The notes beneath the pieces were generated by a model that worked only from the letters and a program-made list of their open reading frames with translations, made no database searches and was not told the DNA's origin. From Leptolyngbya sp. SIO1E4 (GTDB lineage: Bacteria > Cyanobacteriota > Cyanobacteriia > Phormidesmidales > Phormidesmidaceae), in assembly GCA_010672825.2 (NCBI GenBank), contig JAAHFU020000005.1:372001-436000 (forward strand): 64,000 nucleotides of DNA, in the 5' to 3' direction. How positions within the stretch are numbered: position 1 is the first letter of the stretch; each line of letters starts with the position of its first letter. Of the stretch, positions 1 through 8,745 are shown one piece after another. Both the position numbers and the translations under genes were made by a program.

Positions 1-565
1 GCCCCGTTGCCGTCACTTCTACAACTGGCGGTGCATCGGTGCCGGTAATCGCAACCTGCACTCGGTCCCCAGCCAGTGCCGTTACTTGCACCAGCGCAAT
101 CCCCTCGGCTGGGCTAAATTCCTCAAACGAGTCGCCCTCCGGCAATACCAGTACCGCATTGGGTATCTCCGCAATCGCAGCATTGCCCAATACGGTTGTT
201 ATAGGCGTCGCTAGCTCCCCTTCTGCGGTTTCCAGTACTATCTGCAAGCCCGTTTCCGTTTCCTCAACCCGCACTCCAACAATCTGGATGATCGATGCCT
301 CGATTTGGGCCATCCATTCGTTGAGGGTGGTAGCAGGTTGCCCTATCTCAGGATAGGAGGGCATTTCAGCCACAGGACGAGGTGATTCAGATGGCCTCGA
401 TGTATCAGCGCTCTGGATATCTGAATGACTTGTCAACTCATCACTTGAAACTGAAAAGTCATCATTTTCTGGCACGTCCTGCGCCACTGCAGGCAGTGCC
501 GCGATCGCCCCTCCCGCCATACTTAATGCCACTGCCCACTGCACCAATACCCAAAGCTTTGTCAC
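1..565 (-). CDS. TonB-dependent siderophore receptor, N-terminal part (cut by window edge)
   Basis: The first ~188 codons of an outer-membrane siderophore receptor run off the left edge. I place the start at GTG 563-565 because the frame is closed by a TGA a few codons upstream and a GTGTGAGG element (576-583) sits 10 bases before it, as at the other receptors here. Visible parts are a signal peptide (hydrophobic WVLVQWAVALSMAGGAIAAL, then AVAQD), a variable acidic linker, and an AMIN domain (IIQIVGVRVEETETGLQIVL through LVQVTALAGDRVQVAITGTD). TonB box, plug and barrel lie outside the window. It is downstream of the AraC gene at 715-1704 in the same direction, with a direct-repeat operator between them, so it is probably that regulator's target. 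The substrate cannot be told from this part. Confidence 0.85.
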   Translation of the reverse strand, partial: MTKLWVLVQWAVALSMAGGAIAALPAVAQDVPENDDFSVSSDELTSHSDIQSADTSRPSESPRPVAEMPSYPEIGQPATTLNEWMAQIEASIIQIVGVRVEETETGLQIVLETAEGELATPITTVLGNAAIAEIPNAVLVLPEGDSFEEFSPAEGIALVQVTALAGDRVQVAITGTDAPPVVEVTATG

Positions 566-603
566 GACTTTCAGTCCTCACACACCTACTGAAACCCTTC
601 AAA

Positions 604-618
604 TGCAAAGGATTCTTA
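604..618 (-). promoter_or_regulatory. Fur-box-like site for the first receptor
   Basis: On the minus strand the site reads TAAGAATCCTTTGCA. The TnAGAAT half and the TTGCA end match the Fur-like sites upstream of several AraC genes here (for example TGAGAATGGATTGCA at 34828-34842). It lies between the operator repeat and the receptor start, the same order as in the other cassettes. Assignment to Fur is by resemblance to the 7-1-7 consensus only. Confidence 0.45.
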
Positions 619-664
619 TTTATGTAGGGTTGAGTGTAAAGACTGAGCAGTGATGCGATCTACT

Positions 665-696
665 CCAAAATTCTGTTATCTGCCCAAAATTCTGTT
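665..696 (-). promoter_or_regulatory. Direct-repeat operator (ACAGAATTTTGG x2), probable AraC site
   Basis: The 13-mer CCAAAATTCTGTT (plus strand) occurs perfectly at 665-677 and 684-696, a 19 bp period. It sits between the AraC stop at 715 and the receptor start, where a dedicated AraC-family activator would bind. The sequence differs from operators of the other cassettes. Confidence 0.6.
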
Positions 697-714
697 TTTG
701 AGAAAAACCTTGGC

Positions 715-1704
715 TCAGCGGCTGATGGTTCCCCGCATACACTCCCGTGGCGTGATACCAAAGCGACGCTTGAAGGCCACGGCAAATTTAGCCGGGTTAC
801 CATAGCCAACTTGATTAGCTACCTCAGTAACCGTGCAGCCAGGTTGCCGCAGTAACTGTTCGGCTTGCTCCATGCGATAGCGTGTCAAGTAAGCGAAGGG
901 GGTCATCTCAAAAATCTCGCGAAACCCTTTGTTGAGGGTGCAATGCCCAATCCCAACCTGTTGTGCCAGTTCGGTTTGAGAGGGTGGGTTTTCGAGGCGA
1001 GAGCGTAATATCTCTGCCGCGTAGTGAATGCGGGTGACCACATCAGGTTTGAGCGACCCTGGCGCAGCTGGATGCCCGTGGCTCAACAGGGCATCCAGCT
1101 GCAGTGCCATGAGTTCAAACACCTTGCCTTGCAAATACAACCGTTTGGCTGCTCCCAAAAGCGGGCAGTCGATGATCTGTTGCACTACTGAGCGCATTGT
1201 CCCTGTCGTTTTAGGTGAAAATCTCTGCTGCCAGTCATCACCTTTTACGAGTAGATGGTACTCGGAAGGAAGTTCACCAGTAGGAGTCGAAAAGAATTGC
1301 TTAAACAGGTGGGGTTGCAGGTGAATATTTATACCAATCTGAGTCTGTTCCCCAGGGCAGAAGGAATCAATCGCTTGTTGGATGCCGCTCCCGCCGACGT
1401 AACTCTGGGTTGCGTCTTGATGCAAAAATCCACCGCTGTTTATAACCCCCGATAAATGAACCATAAACTGCACTGGGTGGCGATCCTCCATTCCCAGATA
1501 GGTCAAACTATTAGGGTAAGTTTCGTTGAAGATAGTTAACTCTAGACCTGGGCATAACTCTATCTCACGACGGTAACCACTGCCTAAATGTAGCGGTGTA
1601 GTGCAAATGGTTTCCAGGCCATCAGATGATGTGATGGGCGGGCAGTGCTGTTCGGCTTCTGCCCAAATGTTATCAACTTCTTGGGCAGTCAGGTTCAGAC
1701 TCAT
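715..1704 (-). CDS. AraC family transcriptional regulator (PchR-like)
   Basis: A 329-residue regulator of the siderophore-responsive AraC/PchR type. The N-terminal ~220 residues form the effector-sensing part. The C-terminal ~100 residues carry the double helix-turn-helix: first helix pair around ELAQQVGIGHCTLNKGF, second around VTEVANQVGYGNPAKFAVAF, then the family tail FKRRFGITPREC. I start at ATG 1704 (MSLNLTAQE) rather than an upstream TTG, because related proteins begin at the same place (MTLTLTESAW in the AraC ending at 8734). It lies directly upstream of the truncated receptor on the same strand, with a direct-repeat operator in the gap, so it most likely activates that receptor when its siderophore is present. 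A Fur-like site (1733-1747) overlaps its own promoter region. Confidence 0.9.
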   Translation of the reverse strand: MSLNLTAQEVDNIWAEAEQHCPPITSSDGLETICTTPLHLGSGYRREIELCPGLELTIFNETYPNSLTYLGMEDRHPVQFMVHLSGVINSGGFLHQDATQSYVGGSGIQQAIDSFCPGEQTQIGINIHLQPHLFKQFFSTPTGELPSEYHLLVKGDDWQQRFSPKTTGTMRSVVQQIIDCPLLGAAKRLYLQGKVFELMALQLDALLSHGHPAAPGSLKPDVVTRIHYAAEILRSRLENPPSQTELAQQVGIGHCTLNKGFREIFEMTPFAYLTRYRMEQAEQLLRQPGCTVTEVANQVGYGNPAKFAVAFKRRFGITPRECMRGTISR

Positions 1705-1732
1705 GGTGGATGAAAAGGGCAAGGAGATTTAA

Positions 1733-1747
1733 TGAAAATTAGTCTCA
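1733..1747 (-). promoter_or_regulatory. Fur-box-like site upstream of AraC
   Basis: Plus-strand TGAAAATTAGTCTCA fits the 7-1-7 pattern and is nearly identical to TGATAATTAGTCTCA at 54196-54210, also upstream of an AraC gene. It is 28 bases from the AraC start at 1704. Confidence 0.6.
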
Positions 1748-1814
1748 ATAATCTCCAACAGGCTTTGAAAAGTCAAGGTATTGGAGAGGATGGCCCGGAT
1801 CGCCGCTGCGCTAA

Positions 1815-3605
1815 TCACTCGTCGATCAACACTGGCTCAGCCCATTCCACCCCCGACTGCACCCGCCACAGTTTCGCATACCGGCCATTTAGGGACAGTA
1901 ACTCCGCATGGGTTCCCTGCTCCACAATTTGCCCCGCCTCCATCACATAAATGCAGTCGGCCTGGCGAATGGTCGAGAGGCGATGGGCGATCGCGATCGT
2001 CGTGCGATTCTGTGTAATCTTGGCCAGCGATTTCTGAATTGCAGCTTCCGTTTCGTTATCCACGGCAGACGTGGCTTCATCCAATACGAGAATGGGGGGA
2101 TTTTTGAGGACGGCGCGGGCGATCGCGAGGCGCTGCCGCTGCCCACCCGAAAGCTTTTGCCCCCGTTCGCCCACAATCGTGTCGTAGCCTTGGGGAAGCT
2201 GCTTGATGAAGTCATGGGCCTCAGCCGATTTCGCTGCCTCAATAATCTGCTCAAAGGTGGCGTCAAAGCTCCCGTAAGCAATATTCTCAGCGACGCTGCC
2301 ATGGAACAAAAACACCTCCTGACTAACCCAGCCAACACAGCGACGCAGATCCCCCAAGTTCAGGTCACGAATATCCACACCATCAATCAAAATGCGCCCG
2401 CTTTGCCAGTCGTAGAACCGCAGTAGCAGTTTAACCAGCGTAGTTTTGCCGGAACCAGTTGCTCCCACAATGCCAATAGTGGTGCCCGCCGCCACCTGCA
2501 GCGAAATCCGTTTGAGGACGGTTGGGCGTCCTGGATACGCAAAGGTGATGTCATCGAAGTGGACTTCACCTTGAATGCGCTCAACTGGGAATCGCTCATT
2601 CCCCATTGGCTGGGCGATCGGCGTGTTTAGCAGCCCCATCACCCGCCGTACGGAAGCCATGGCCCGCTGATATTCATCCATCACGACCCCTAGTTCCGTA
2701 AAAGGCCACAACAGATCTTGGACGATGAACACCATAAAGCCGTAGGTGCCGACACTCAAACGACCGTTGAGTACTTCCAGCCCACCCAAGTACAGCGTCA
2801 TCACAAAGCCCAGCAAAATCAAAAACCTGAGCAACGGCTGAAACGCCGTGCTGAGGGCGATCGCGCGGCGGTTACTGCGGCGATAGGCATCACTTTCAGC
2901 CTGGACGCGCTCCTGTTCGTAGACTTCCGTAGTGAAGCTTTTGATGGTGGTGATGCCCGCGAGATTGCTGGCCAGGCGATCGCTCATCCGCTCGGCGCGA
3001 TCGCGGACGGCCCTGTAGCGAGGCGCTAATCGCCTTTGAAACAGGAGCGTGCCCCAGAGGATGAACGGAATCGGCACCATGGCTAACCAAGCAATCCCCG
3101 GAGCCAGCAGCACAAAGCTGACGCTCACAGCAATCACTCGCGTAAAAAAGTCAATCAGCTCCCCGGCTCCTGTCTCCAGAAAACGCTCAAGCTGATTGAT
3201 GTCGTCGTTGAGAATGGCGAGCAGCCTACCAGTACTACGATCTTCAAAGTAGGCCAGCTCAAGCTGCTGCAGATGACGGTAGGCATCCACGCGCAGCTCG
3301 TGCTGTAGAGTTTGGGCCAAGTTGCGCCAGAGCTGCTCCGCCCCATATTGACTGAGCGATTCTAAGCCCCACATGAGGCTAGTCAAAAACGAGAGGAGCA
3401 GGAGCTGGGTAGAGGCCGTTTGGATACCCAGGCGAGCCAAAAGTGAGGTTTCCTGCTGAACCACACTATCGACGGCGACCCCAATTAGGTAGGGTGGTGC
3501 CAAGTCGAAGAGGGTGCGCAAGATAGAGCAGACGGTAGCTCCCCAGATTTGAGGCTGAAAGGGTTGGGCGTAGCGGAGGAGAGGCAAACGGTGCTGAGTG
3601 ACCAT
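1815..3605 (-). CDS. ABC exporter, fused permease-ATPase half-transporter
   Basis: A 596-residue type I ABC exporter of the MsbA/HlyB/PvdE-like layout. Residues ~1-310 hold the six-helix transmembrane domain; residues ~345-590 hold the ATPase, with Walker A GATGSGKTT (381-389), Q-loop region WVSQEVFLF, signature LSGGQRQRLAIARA (from 485), Walker B ILVLDEATSAVD (from 505) and switch histidine AHRLS. It would act as a homodimer in the inner membrane. ATG at 3605 is the natural start. It is on the same strand as the AraC and receptor below it, ending 110 bases upstream of the AraC start, which suggests but does not prove a role in siderophore traffic. Half-transporters of this shape also move lipids or peptides, so the substrate is open. 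Confidence 0.88.
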   Translation of the reverse strand: MVTQHRLPLLRYAQPFQPQIWGATVCSILRTLFDLAPPYLIGVAVDSVVQQETSLLARLGIQTASTQLLLLSFLTSLMWGLESLSQYGAEQLWRNLAQTLQHELRVDAYRHLQQLELAYFEDRSTGRLLAILNDDINQLERFLETGAGELIDFFTRVIAVSVSFVLLAPGIAWLAMVPIPFILWGTLLFQRRLAPRYRAVRDRAERMSDRLASNLAGITTIKSFTTEVYEQERVQAESDAYRRSNRRAIALSTAFQPLLRFLILLGFVMTLYLGGLEVLNGRLSVGTYGFMVFIVQDLLWPFTELGVVMDEYQRAMASVRRVMGLLNTPIAQPMGNERFPVERIQGEVHFDDITFAYPGRPTVLKRISLQVAAGTTIGIVGATGSGKTTLVKLLLRFYDWQSGRILIDGVDIRDLNLGDLRRCVGWVSQEVFLFHGSVAENIAYGSFDATFEQIIEAAKSAEAHDFIKQLPQGYDTIVGERGQKLSGGQRQRLAIARAVLKNPPILVLDEATSAVDNETEAAIQKSLAKITQNRTTIAIAHRLSTIRQADCIYVMEAGQIVEQGTHAELLSLNGRYAKLWRVQSGVEWAEPVLIDE

Positions 3606-3668
3606 TGGTTATGATGACGGCATGAAGAGGGATTTCGAAAGCATGCTAGGTCGTTGGAGAAGAGGACG

Positions 3669-3926
3669 ATGACGCCAAAAGAGGAACTGATTCAAGTCAT
3701 TGAGCGATCGCCTGAAGATCTGGTGCAGGCGATTTTGGCATTGCTCAAAGTCTGGCAGCGGCAGCACTTATCTGAAGTGGAACCCTCTGTGTACGAAAAA
3801 ACTGTATTGGAACGTATGGGAGGGGAACCCAAACAGATGCTTTCGGTGGGTGGTTTGTCTGATCGCGATCGCCGCCGCGATTTGATCGCGATGCGTTTAC
3901 AGCAGAAGTACAAACAGGATTCATGA
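3669..3926 (+). CDS. Small protein, probable antitoxin of a PIN-domain TA pair
   Basis: An 85-residue charged protein starting MTPKEELIQVIERSPEDLVQ. I chose ATG 3669 over an upstream TTG; the GA-rich run just before it can act as ribosome-binding site. It has an alpha-helical N-terminus (EELIQ..LVQAILALLKVW) and a basic C-terminus (DRDRRRDLIAMRLQQKY), with no fold I can name. The antitoxin role rests on position: its TGA overlaps the ATG of the following PIN-domain gene (ATGA, 3923-3926), the usual arrangement of translationally coupled antitoxin-toxin operons. It is divergent from the ABC exporter at 3605. Confidence 0.65.
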   Translation: MTPKEELIQVIERSPEDLVQAILALLKVWQRQHLSEVEPSVYEKTVLERMGGEPKQMLSVGGLSDRDRRRDLIAMRLQQKYKQDS

Positions 3927-4345
3927 CGGATTCAGTCATTCTGGTGGATACGGGTGTGCTTGTCGCACTCTACGATCAAGCGGATCGCTATCACGCTCAA
4001 GTCCTTGCATTTTTGAGTGGTTATCGAGGGCGGTTAATTACAACGTTGGGCTGTGTGACTGAAGTGATGTGGCTGCTGGCATCCGACTACCACGTTCAGA
4101 ATGAGTTCTTACGCCATCTCGCTGATCAAATCTATGAGTGTGAGTCGCTTCAGAGAGCTGACTTTATCAGAATTGCAGAGTTAAACGCTCAATATTCCGA
4201 TTTGCCTGCTGATTTTTCTGATTTGGCACTAGTGGCCATTTCTGAGCGTTTAAACATTGCAGGCATCGCGACATTAGATAAAGATTTTGATGTTTATCGG
4301 CGCTATCGAAATCAACCGTTTCAGCGAGTGTTCTATCCAAAGTGA
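3923..4345 (+). CDS. PIN-domain ribonuclease, VapC-like toxin
   Basis: A 140-residue PIN-domain protein, normal length for the family. The acidic residues that hold the catalytic metal are in order: D9 in ILVDTG, E47 in VTEVMWLL, D97/D100 in DFSDLALVA, and D119/D121 in TLDKDFDVY. VapC-type toxins cut tRNA or rRNA and are neutralised by the protein encoded just upstream; here the two genes overlap by four bases. The pair is a small stability or defence module sitting between two siderophore blocks and is probably unrelated to iron uptake. It converges on the binding-protein gene ending at 4438. Confidence 0.85.
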   Translation: MTDSVILVDTGVLVALYDQADRYHAQVLAFLSGYRGRLITTLGCVTEVMWLLASDYHVQNEFLRHLADQIYECESLQRADFIRIAELNAQYSDLPADFSDLALVAISERLNIAGIATLDKDFDVYRRYRNQPFQRVFYPK

Positions 4346-4437
4346 GTAATAAATCAAGGTCAAGCGCAGCAAAATGAGCGTGTAAGTACTGATGCTTTGT
4401 CCGATAGTGACGAAATAAGCAGCTTAGAAGGATGAAC

Positions 4438-5406
4438 TTAAGCATCACTTACCAGATATTTGTACAGGTCATCAATGACTCGGTTCGCTCCAATGGGGCC
4501 TCCAACATCCCATTTCACGGCATGAATTTGGTTATTTTGAACTGCTTTGAGAGTTGACCACACAGGTTGCTCTAGAAAGGATAAAGATTCATCGCTGGTG
4601 ATCAGAAATAAGTAGTCGGCATCATAATCAGGCAGCGCTTCAAGACTTAGAGGATTCCAAGATGTTCCTACATTTTGATGCGCCTGGGTAAACTGCAAGC
4701 CAACGTCACTCAAGACTTGATAGTGAGTTAACGACTCTCTGCTGGCAACAATTTGCGAATTGTAGAAATAGAGGATTGAAATAGTTTTTGTCTCTATTTT
4801 GGTTCCAAGCTGCTGTCGTAATTTTTGAATTCGCTCCTCATACTGAGCTAGAATATTCTCAACCTGGTCTTCTCTTCCCAAGATTTGAGCAAAGTGCTGT
4901 AGCCTTTCTTTGAAGTCCGCTATTTTGTAATAGTCACTTAATACGGTGGGTGCGATCGCGGTGAGCTGCTCGTAGATTTTTTCATTCAGTTCGTTAGCCA
5001 AAATTAAGTCAGGGTTTAAATTGATAATCTTCTCTAGAGAAGGCTCCATCGCATTTATGCCTACATCTGGAATGTCTGCGACCAATTCATTAGGGATGCC
5101 TCGGAAGGGCTCTAGGCAAATAGGCGCACAAGAAACAACCCCCACAGGTTTTATTCCCAGTGCCAGCACTGGATCAAGAAAAGTATGATCATCCAACACA
5201 ACAATTCGCTGTGGATGAAGTGGAACTTCAACTGATCCGAAAGCATCTTCCACAACTTTTGTTGCCGCAGACATGGTAGTTGCTGAAGTTTCTTGACCCT
5301 CTAGCTGTGCCGTATTATGCGTACAGGCGTTCACTATCAAGACCGTAAAGGCTGCCAGAAAGAATAGGAGAAATCTGGTTTTCCTCATAGATTTTCTTTG
5401 CCACAT
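4438..5406 (-). CDS. Iron-siderophore ABC transporter substrate-binding lipoprotein (FecB-like)
   Basis: A 322-residue periplasmic binding protein of the FecB/BtuF class. The N-terminus is a lipoprotein signal with lipobox VNAC (MRKTRFLLFFLAAFTVLIVN then C). The body has the family landmarks EVPLHPQRIVVLDDH, a first lobe with LEKIINLNPDLILANE, the long connecting helix, and an end NRVIDDLYKYL. ATG 5406 and ATG 5388 are both possible starts; either gives a working signal. It follows the receptor (stop at 5504) by 97 bases on the same strand, so it likely receives that receptor's ligand in the periplasm. No permease or ATPase gene follows, so the protein must use a permease coded elsewhere. Confidence 0.9.
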   Translation of the reverse strand: MWQRKSMRKTRFLLFFLAAFTVLIVNACTHNTAQLEGQETSATTMSAATKVVEDAFGSVEVPLHPQRIVVLDDHTFLDPVLALGIKPVGVVSCAPICLEPFRGIPNELVADIPDVGINAMEPSLEKIINLNPDLILANELNEKIYEQLTAIAPTVLSDYYKIADFKERLQHFAQILGREDQVENILAQYEERIQKLRQQLGTKIETKTISILYFYNSQIVASRESLTHYQVLSDVGLQFTQAHQNVGTSWNPLSLEALPDYDADYLFLITSDESLSFLEQPVWSTLKAVQNNQIHAVKWDVGGPIGANRVIDDLYKYLVSDA

Positions 5407-5503
5407 AAAATGCACTCTTTTGCCACAGCAATGATGTCGATCTTTCTTTAATAAGTTCTGTTCTTGAGGAAGTCAGCAGACTAACGCCCGATAGCGATCA
5501 CAA

Positions 5504-8143
5504 TCAAAATTCCCAGCCGATAGATCCCACAATTGTGAAGGGCTCGCCTCGACCGACCGAAAATCTACTCAGGCTGTAAGCGGCATAATCAATATCAAAC
5601 AGGTTGCGGATATTAACCGCCGCATTAAACTGATCACTCCGGTAATACAGAGCCGCATCGGTCCGTAAGTAGCTGTCTAATTGGAATGAATTTTCGCGAT
5701 CGCCCTGTCTTTCACCCACATAAAAGAGACCTAACCCCATCCCTAACCCTTCGAGGGCACCCGTTTGAATTTCGTAAGTTGTCCATAAACTGGCTTGATG
5801 CTTAGGTGCACCAACGAGTTGATTACCTATCGGAATGACGTTATCTTCCGTAACAGTGGCGTTGGTGTAGGCATAGGACGCGATAATATTCCAACCCGGC
5901 AAAACTTCCCCATTAATATCAAACTCAACGCCCCGACTTCGAGCCTCACCTGTCTGAACCGTAAATATCGGATTGTCAGAATCAGAGGTTGTAATATTGG
6001 TTTTAGTGAGGTGATAAAGGGCTAAATTTGCCGATAGCCTGCCCTCTAAAAAATCCGTTCTGACACCCACTTCATACTGTGTTCCTCTTGTCGGGTCAAA
6101 CGCATCGCCGTCAGTATTGAAACCCCGACTTTGATTGAGTGAACGACTGTAGCTGGCATATAAAGAAACCGCATCAATGGGTTGATACACGATACCAATA
6201 CGGGGACTAAACGCCCCATCTGTTTGTATGGGTTCATCCGTTGTATTGCCGAGCGCACCAAAATCATCAAATTCATTTTCATAGGATAGCCAGTCGTATC
6301 GACCACCAACCAAAACTTTCAAGTTATCGCTCAGGTTAATTTGATCCTGAAGATAGATACCGTAGGACTGAATTGTTTCATCAAACCTCAGAAATGGCAG
6401 GAGTTCTGGTTCCGGAACGTCATAGTTGGGGTTGCGGATATCTAGGGGTGGTAAATCCGTGACGTTGAAAAATCCTTCATAGTCTTGATCGTAGTGATTG
6501 AAGTCAAACCCGGCTAAAAGCTGATGGGAAATCGAGCCGGTTTCAAACGTTCCTAGCACATCAATCTGGGCGAAATAGTTATTGAAGGTATAGTCCAGGT
6601 CATAGGCTTCGAAACCAGCGAGAACGCGATCGTCCAATATGCCTAAAGGAAACGCGCGATTGTCTTGAAAGTCATTGAGCGACATCGCAAAACTATGGCG
6701 AATCTGCCAGGTATCGCTGAACTCATGGTTGAGCGTGTAGCCCAGCCTGTGCGTGGTGATATCCAGCGAACTGAAATCGGGATATCCCGCATATAGCTCT
6801 CGCGGTAGAAAGTCATCGTCACTGAAACGGGGAGCTTCGCTAGGAATCGATGCATCCGCTGTAAAGTCAGCGTATTCGTAGTACACATTCAGGCGAGTGC
6901 GATCGCTCAAGTTCCAAGTGATGGAAGGTGCAACCGTAATCAGGTCTTGTTCAACAAACTCCTGAACGCCATCGGAAGTTTGATACCCTGCGATCAATCG
7001 ATACAGCAATGTGTCATCTGCCGTCAAAGGCCCCGATAAATCCACTTCTGGCTGATAGAACGCATTATTTCCAATATCGAGCGTGAGGTCGTAATAAGGG
7101 TCACTCAAGGGTTGCCGCGTAATCACGTTGACCACCCCCCCAGGTTCCAAAGCCCCATATAGCACTGACGGCGGGCCCTTCAGAACCTCTACCCGTTCAA
7201 CGGTTCCAATGGGTCTTAAACCATAGAAACCACCATCACGTAACCCATTGCGCAAGTTTCCAGCCCCATCACTAAACCCCTGATCAAAGCCTCGGATGAT
7301 GCGGGTTCTTAAGCCAGGTGCACCAAAGTAACCTGAAGCGTTAATCACCCCACTGACCGTTTCGACTGCTTCACTCACCGTTCTGACATTGCGATCTTCC
7401 AACACCTGCCTGGGTATGACTTGAATCGACTGGGGAATATCTCGTAACGGGGTGTCCGTCCGCGTTGCCGTCGTAGCTGCCGACGGGGTATATCCCTCAT
7501 CCGCTTCCCCCGCTACGATTATCTGAATCGCGTCATCTTCTGTGGTAGCAACAGCCTCCCCCACCGTCACCATCAATCCACTGGTTGTAATTTCAGCAAC
7601 GGGCGGCGCATCGGTACCCGTAATGGCGACCCGCACGCGATCGCCCGGTTCATTGGTCACCTGCACCAGTGCAATACCCTCTGCCGGTTCAAACTGTTCG
7701 AAGGAGTCACCCTCTGGTAAGGCCAGCACCGTGTTGGGAATTTCGGCAATCAGCGCATTGCCCACAATTTCAGTGACGGGAGCTGGCAGTTCCCCTGCAG
7801 CGGTTTCTAACACAATCTGTAAGCCAGTCGCCGTTGCTTCCAGGCAGATTCCAGTAATCTGCACCCGCGACGCTTCGATTTGGGCCATCCATTCGGAGAC
7901 GGTCGTCGCGTATTGAGTAAAGTCGGGCGGAGAGTCATCGGATAAGGACGTGACTGGGTAATCAGGAAAGACAGTTAGGGTATCTTCATGACTGGATACC
8001 GCCATCCCTTCACGGCTTGGAGTCTCCGCCTGAGCCGACATCGCCAGTATTCCTAACCCGCTTCCAGAGAGCGCTACCATCAATACCCACCGTGCCCCCT
8101 TTGCCAGCCGCGTCTGCCCAGTCACACCTCGAATGCATCCCAT
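5504..8143 (-). CDS. TonB-dependent siderophore receptor (FhuE/FpvA-like) with AMIN domain
   Basis: An 879-residue outer-membrane receptor. In order: signal peptide ending near AMSAQA (~38), AMIN domain (~90-185, from VQITGICLEATATGLQIVL), TonB box IQIIVAGE (~200), plug (~215-345, with TPLRDIPQSIQVIPRQVLED, RIIRGFDQGF and VERVEVLKGPPSVLYG), 22-strand barrel and a C-terminal aromatic (GSIGWEF). I start at ATG 8143 because GTGTGGGG (8145-8152), a one-base variant of the GTGTGAGG seen before the sister genes, lies just upstream; a TTG start at 8155 is the alternative. The plug has lost the usual FG and reads YG, common in the family. It is paired with the AraC at 8734-9717 and the binding protein at 4438-5406. 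I see no confident Fur box in its leader. Confidence 0.93.
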   Translation of the reverse strand: MGCIRGVTGQTRLAKGARWVLMVALSGSGLGILAMSAQAETPSREGMAVSSHEDTLTVFPDYPVTSLSDDSPPDFTQYATTVSEWMAQIEASRVQITGICLEATATGLQIVLETAAGELPAPVTEIVGNALIAEIPNTVLALPEGDSFEQFEPAEGIALVQVTNEPGDRVRVAITGTDAPPVAEITTSGLMVTVGEAVATTEDDAIQIIVAGEADEGYTPSAATTATRTDTPLRDIPQSIQVIPRQVLEDRNVRTVSEAVETVSGVINASGYFGAPGLRTRIIRGFDQGFSDGAGNLRNGLRDGGFYGLRPIGTVERVEVLKGPPSVLYGALEPGGVVNVITRQPLSDPYYDLTLDIGNNAFYQPEVDLSGPLTADDTLLYRLIAGYQTSDGVQEFVEQDLITVAPSITWNLSDRTRLNVYYEYADFTADASIPSEAPRFSDDDFLPRELYAGYPDFSSLDITTHRLGYTLNHEFSDTWQIRHSFAMSLNDFQDNRAFPLGILDDRVLAGFEAYDLDYTFNNYFAQIDVLGTFETGSISHQLLAGFDFNHYDQDYEGFFNVTDLPPLDIRNPNYDVPEPELLPFLRFDETIQSYGIYLQDQINLSDNLKVLVGGRYDWLSYENEFDDFGALGNTTDEPIQTDGAFSPRIGIVYQPIDAVSLYASYSRSLNQSRGFNTDGDAFDPTRGTQYEVGVRTDFLEGRLSANLALYHLTKTNITTSDSDNPIFTVQTGEARSRGVEFDINGEVLPGWNIIASYAYTNATVTEDNVIPIGNQLVGAPKHQASLWTTYEIQTGALEGLGMGLGLFYVGERQGDRENSFQLDSYLRTDAALYYRSDQFNAAVNIRNLFDIDYAAYSLSRFSVGRGEPFTIVGSIGWEF

Positions 8144-8264
8144 GCCCCACACCAAAGAAGAATGTTTCTCAATAATCTTGAATTGAAGATTACCGAGTTG
8201 GTGTGGGGGCTTGCCATCGGGTAGCCCGCCAATTTTTATCCCAAAAGCGTCGCGGGTAATTAGG

Positions 8265-8300
8265 AAAGGTTGGAGAGTTCAGAAAGACTGGAAATAGGAC
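8265..8300 (-). promoter_or_regulatory. Possible imperfect direct repeat upstream of receptor
   Basis: AAAGGTTGGAGAG (from 8265) and AAAGACTGGAAAT (from 8283) are an imperfect repeat with an 18 bp period, about 125 bases from the receptor start. It is the best candidate for this cassette's AraC operator but is weaker than the others. Confidence 0.3.
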
Positions 8301-8444
8301 TTACGCATTTGAATCTATAGGCCCCTTGCCCCTAGGAGTGATTCTCGGCTGAGATGAAATCGCGTTAACGTTACAGAGGAAGGCTGATAACGCTTCTGGT
8401 GAAGGCGGTCAGGCGAAGATACGGGTCCGCTATCAGAGGGGTAC

Positions 8445-8500
8445 CTGAGGGCATTTCGTTGCCCTCAGACGCCCTCGACCAGGACGTTCCGCCGTCCTGG
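8445..8500. repeat. Two tandem perfect hairpins in the 8156-8532 intergenic stretch
   Basis: CTGAGGGCA/TGCCCTCAG (8445-8453 with 8460-8468, 6-base loop) and CCAGGAC/GTCCTGG (8479-8485 with 8494-8500, 8-base loop) are perfect stems in a row. They lie in a ~380-base gene-free stretch between the receptor promoter and a decayed gene. They could be an intergenic repeat element or a structured RNA; there is no T-run to call a terminator. The rest of the stretch holds nothing else I recognise. Confidence 0.45.
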
Positions 8501-8532
8501 ACCTCGCGGAAATGAAGGGTTGAAACAGGCGA

Positions 8533-8745
8533 TTGAAGGGTTGGTTTCAGCTTAACGATTCCCCTGTGCCTACGCTTTATGGCACGGTTACGACAGGGGA
8601 TACTTGGAAGTTTGGCCTGTTTCAGCGTCAGGCAAAGAACGTGCAAAAAGACATCAATACCTACGCAGTCCCCAACGATTTGAGCCAAGTGCTTTCTATT
8701 TTGTTCGGCGTTACGCTGAGCCAACCTGTGGATTCAGCGCGCTAA
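8533..8745 (+). pseudogene. 3' remnant of a cyanobacterial hypothetical gene
   Basis: About 70 codons are open, with the peptide PTLYGTVTTGDTWKFGL followed by DINTYAVPNDLSQVLSILFG. This matches from memory the C-terminal tail (YGTVTTGxxWKF...) of a nuclease-like protein of unknown function common in cyanobacteria. No plausible start or N-terminal domain exists upstream, so only the tail remains. Its end overlaps the AraC stop at 8734 on the other strand. It is probably debris from an older insertion. Confidence 0.5.

Noticed and set aside
7542-7916. Plus-strand 124-codon open frame (similar ones at 39-356 and 11539-11772)
   Set aside because: These are antisense to the AMIN domains and recur only because the AMIN coding sequence is conserved.
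8371-8724. Minus-strand 117-codon frame between receptor 5504 and AraC 8734
   Set aside because: Antisense to the remnant whose plus-strand peptide (YGTVTTGDTWKF) is the recognisable one, and it crosses two hairpins.
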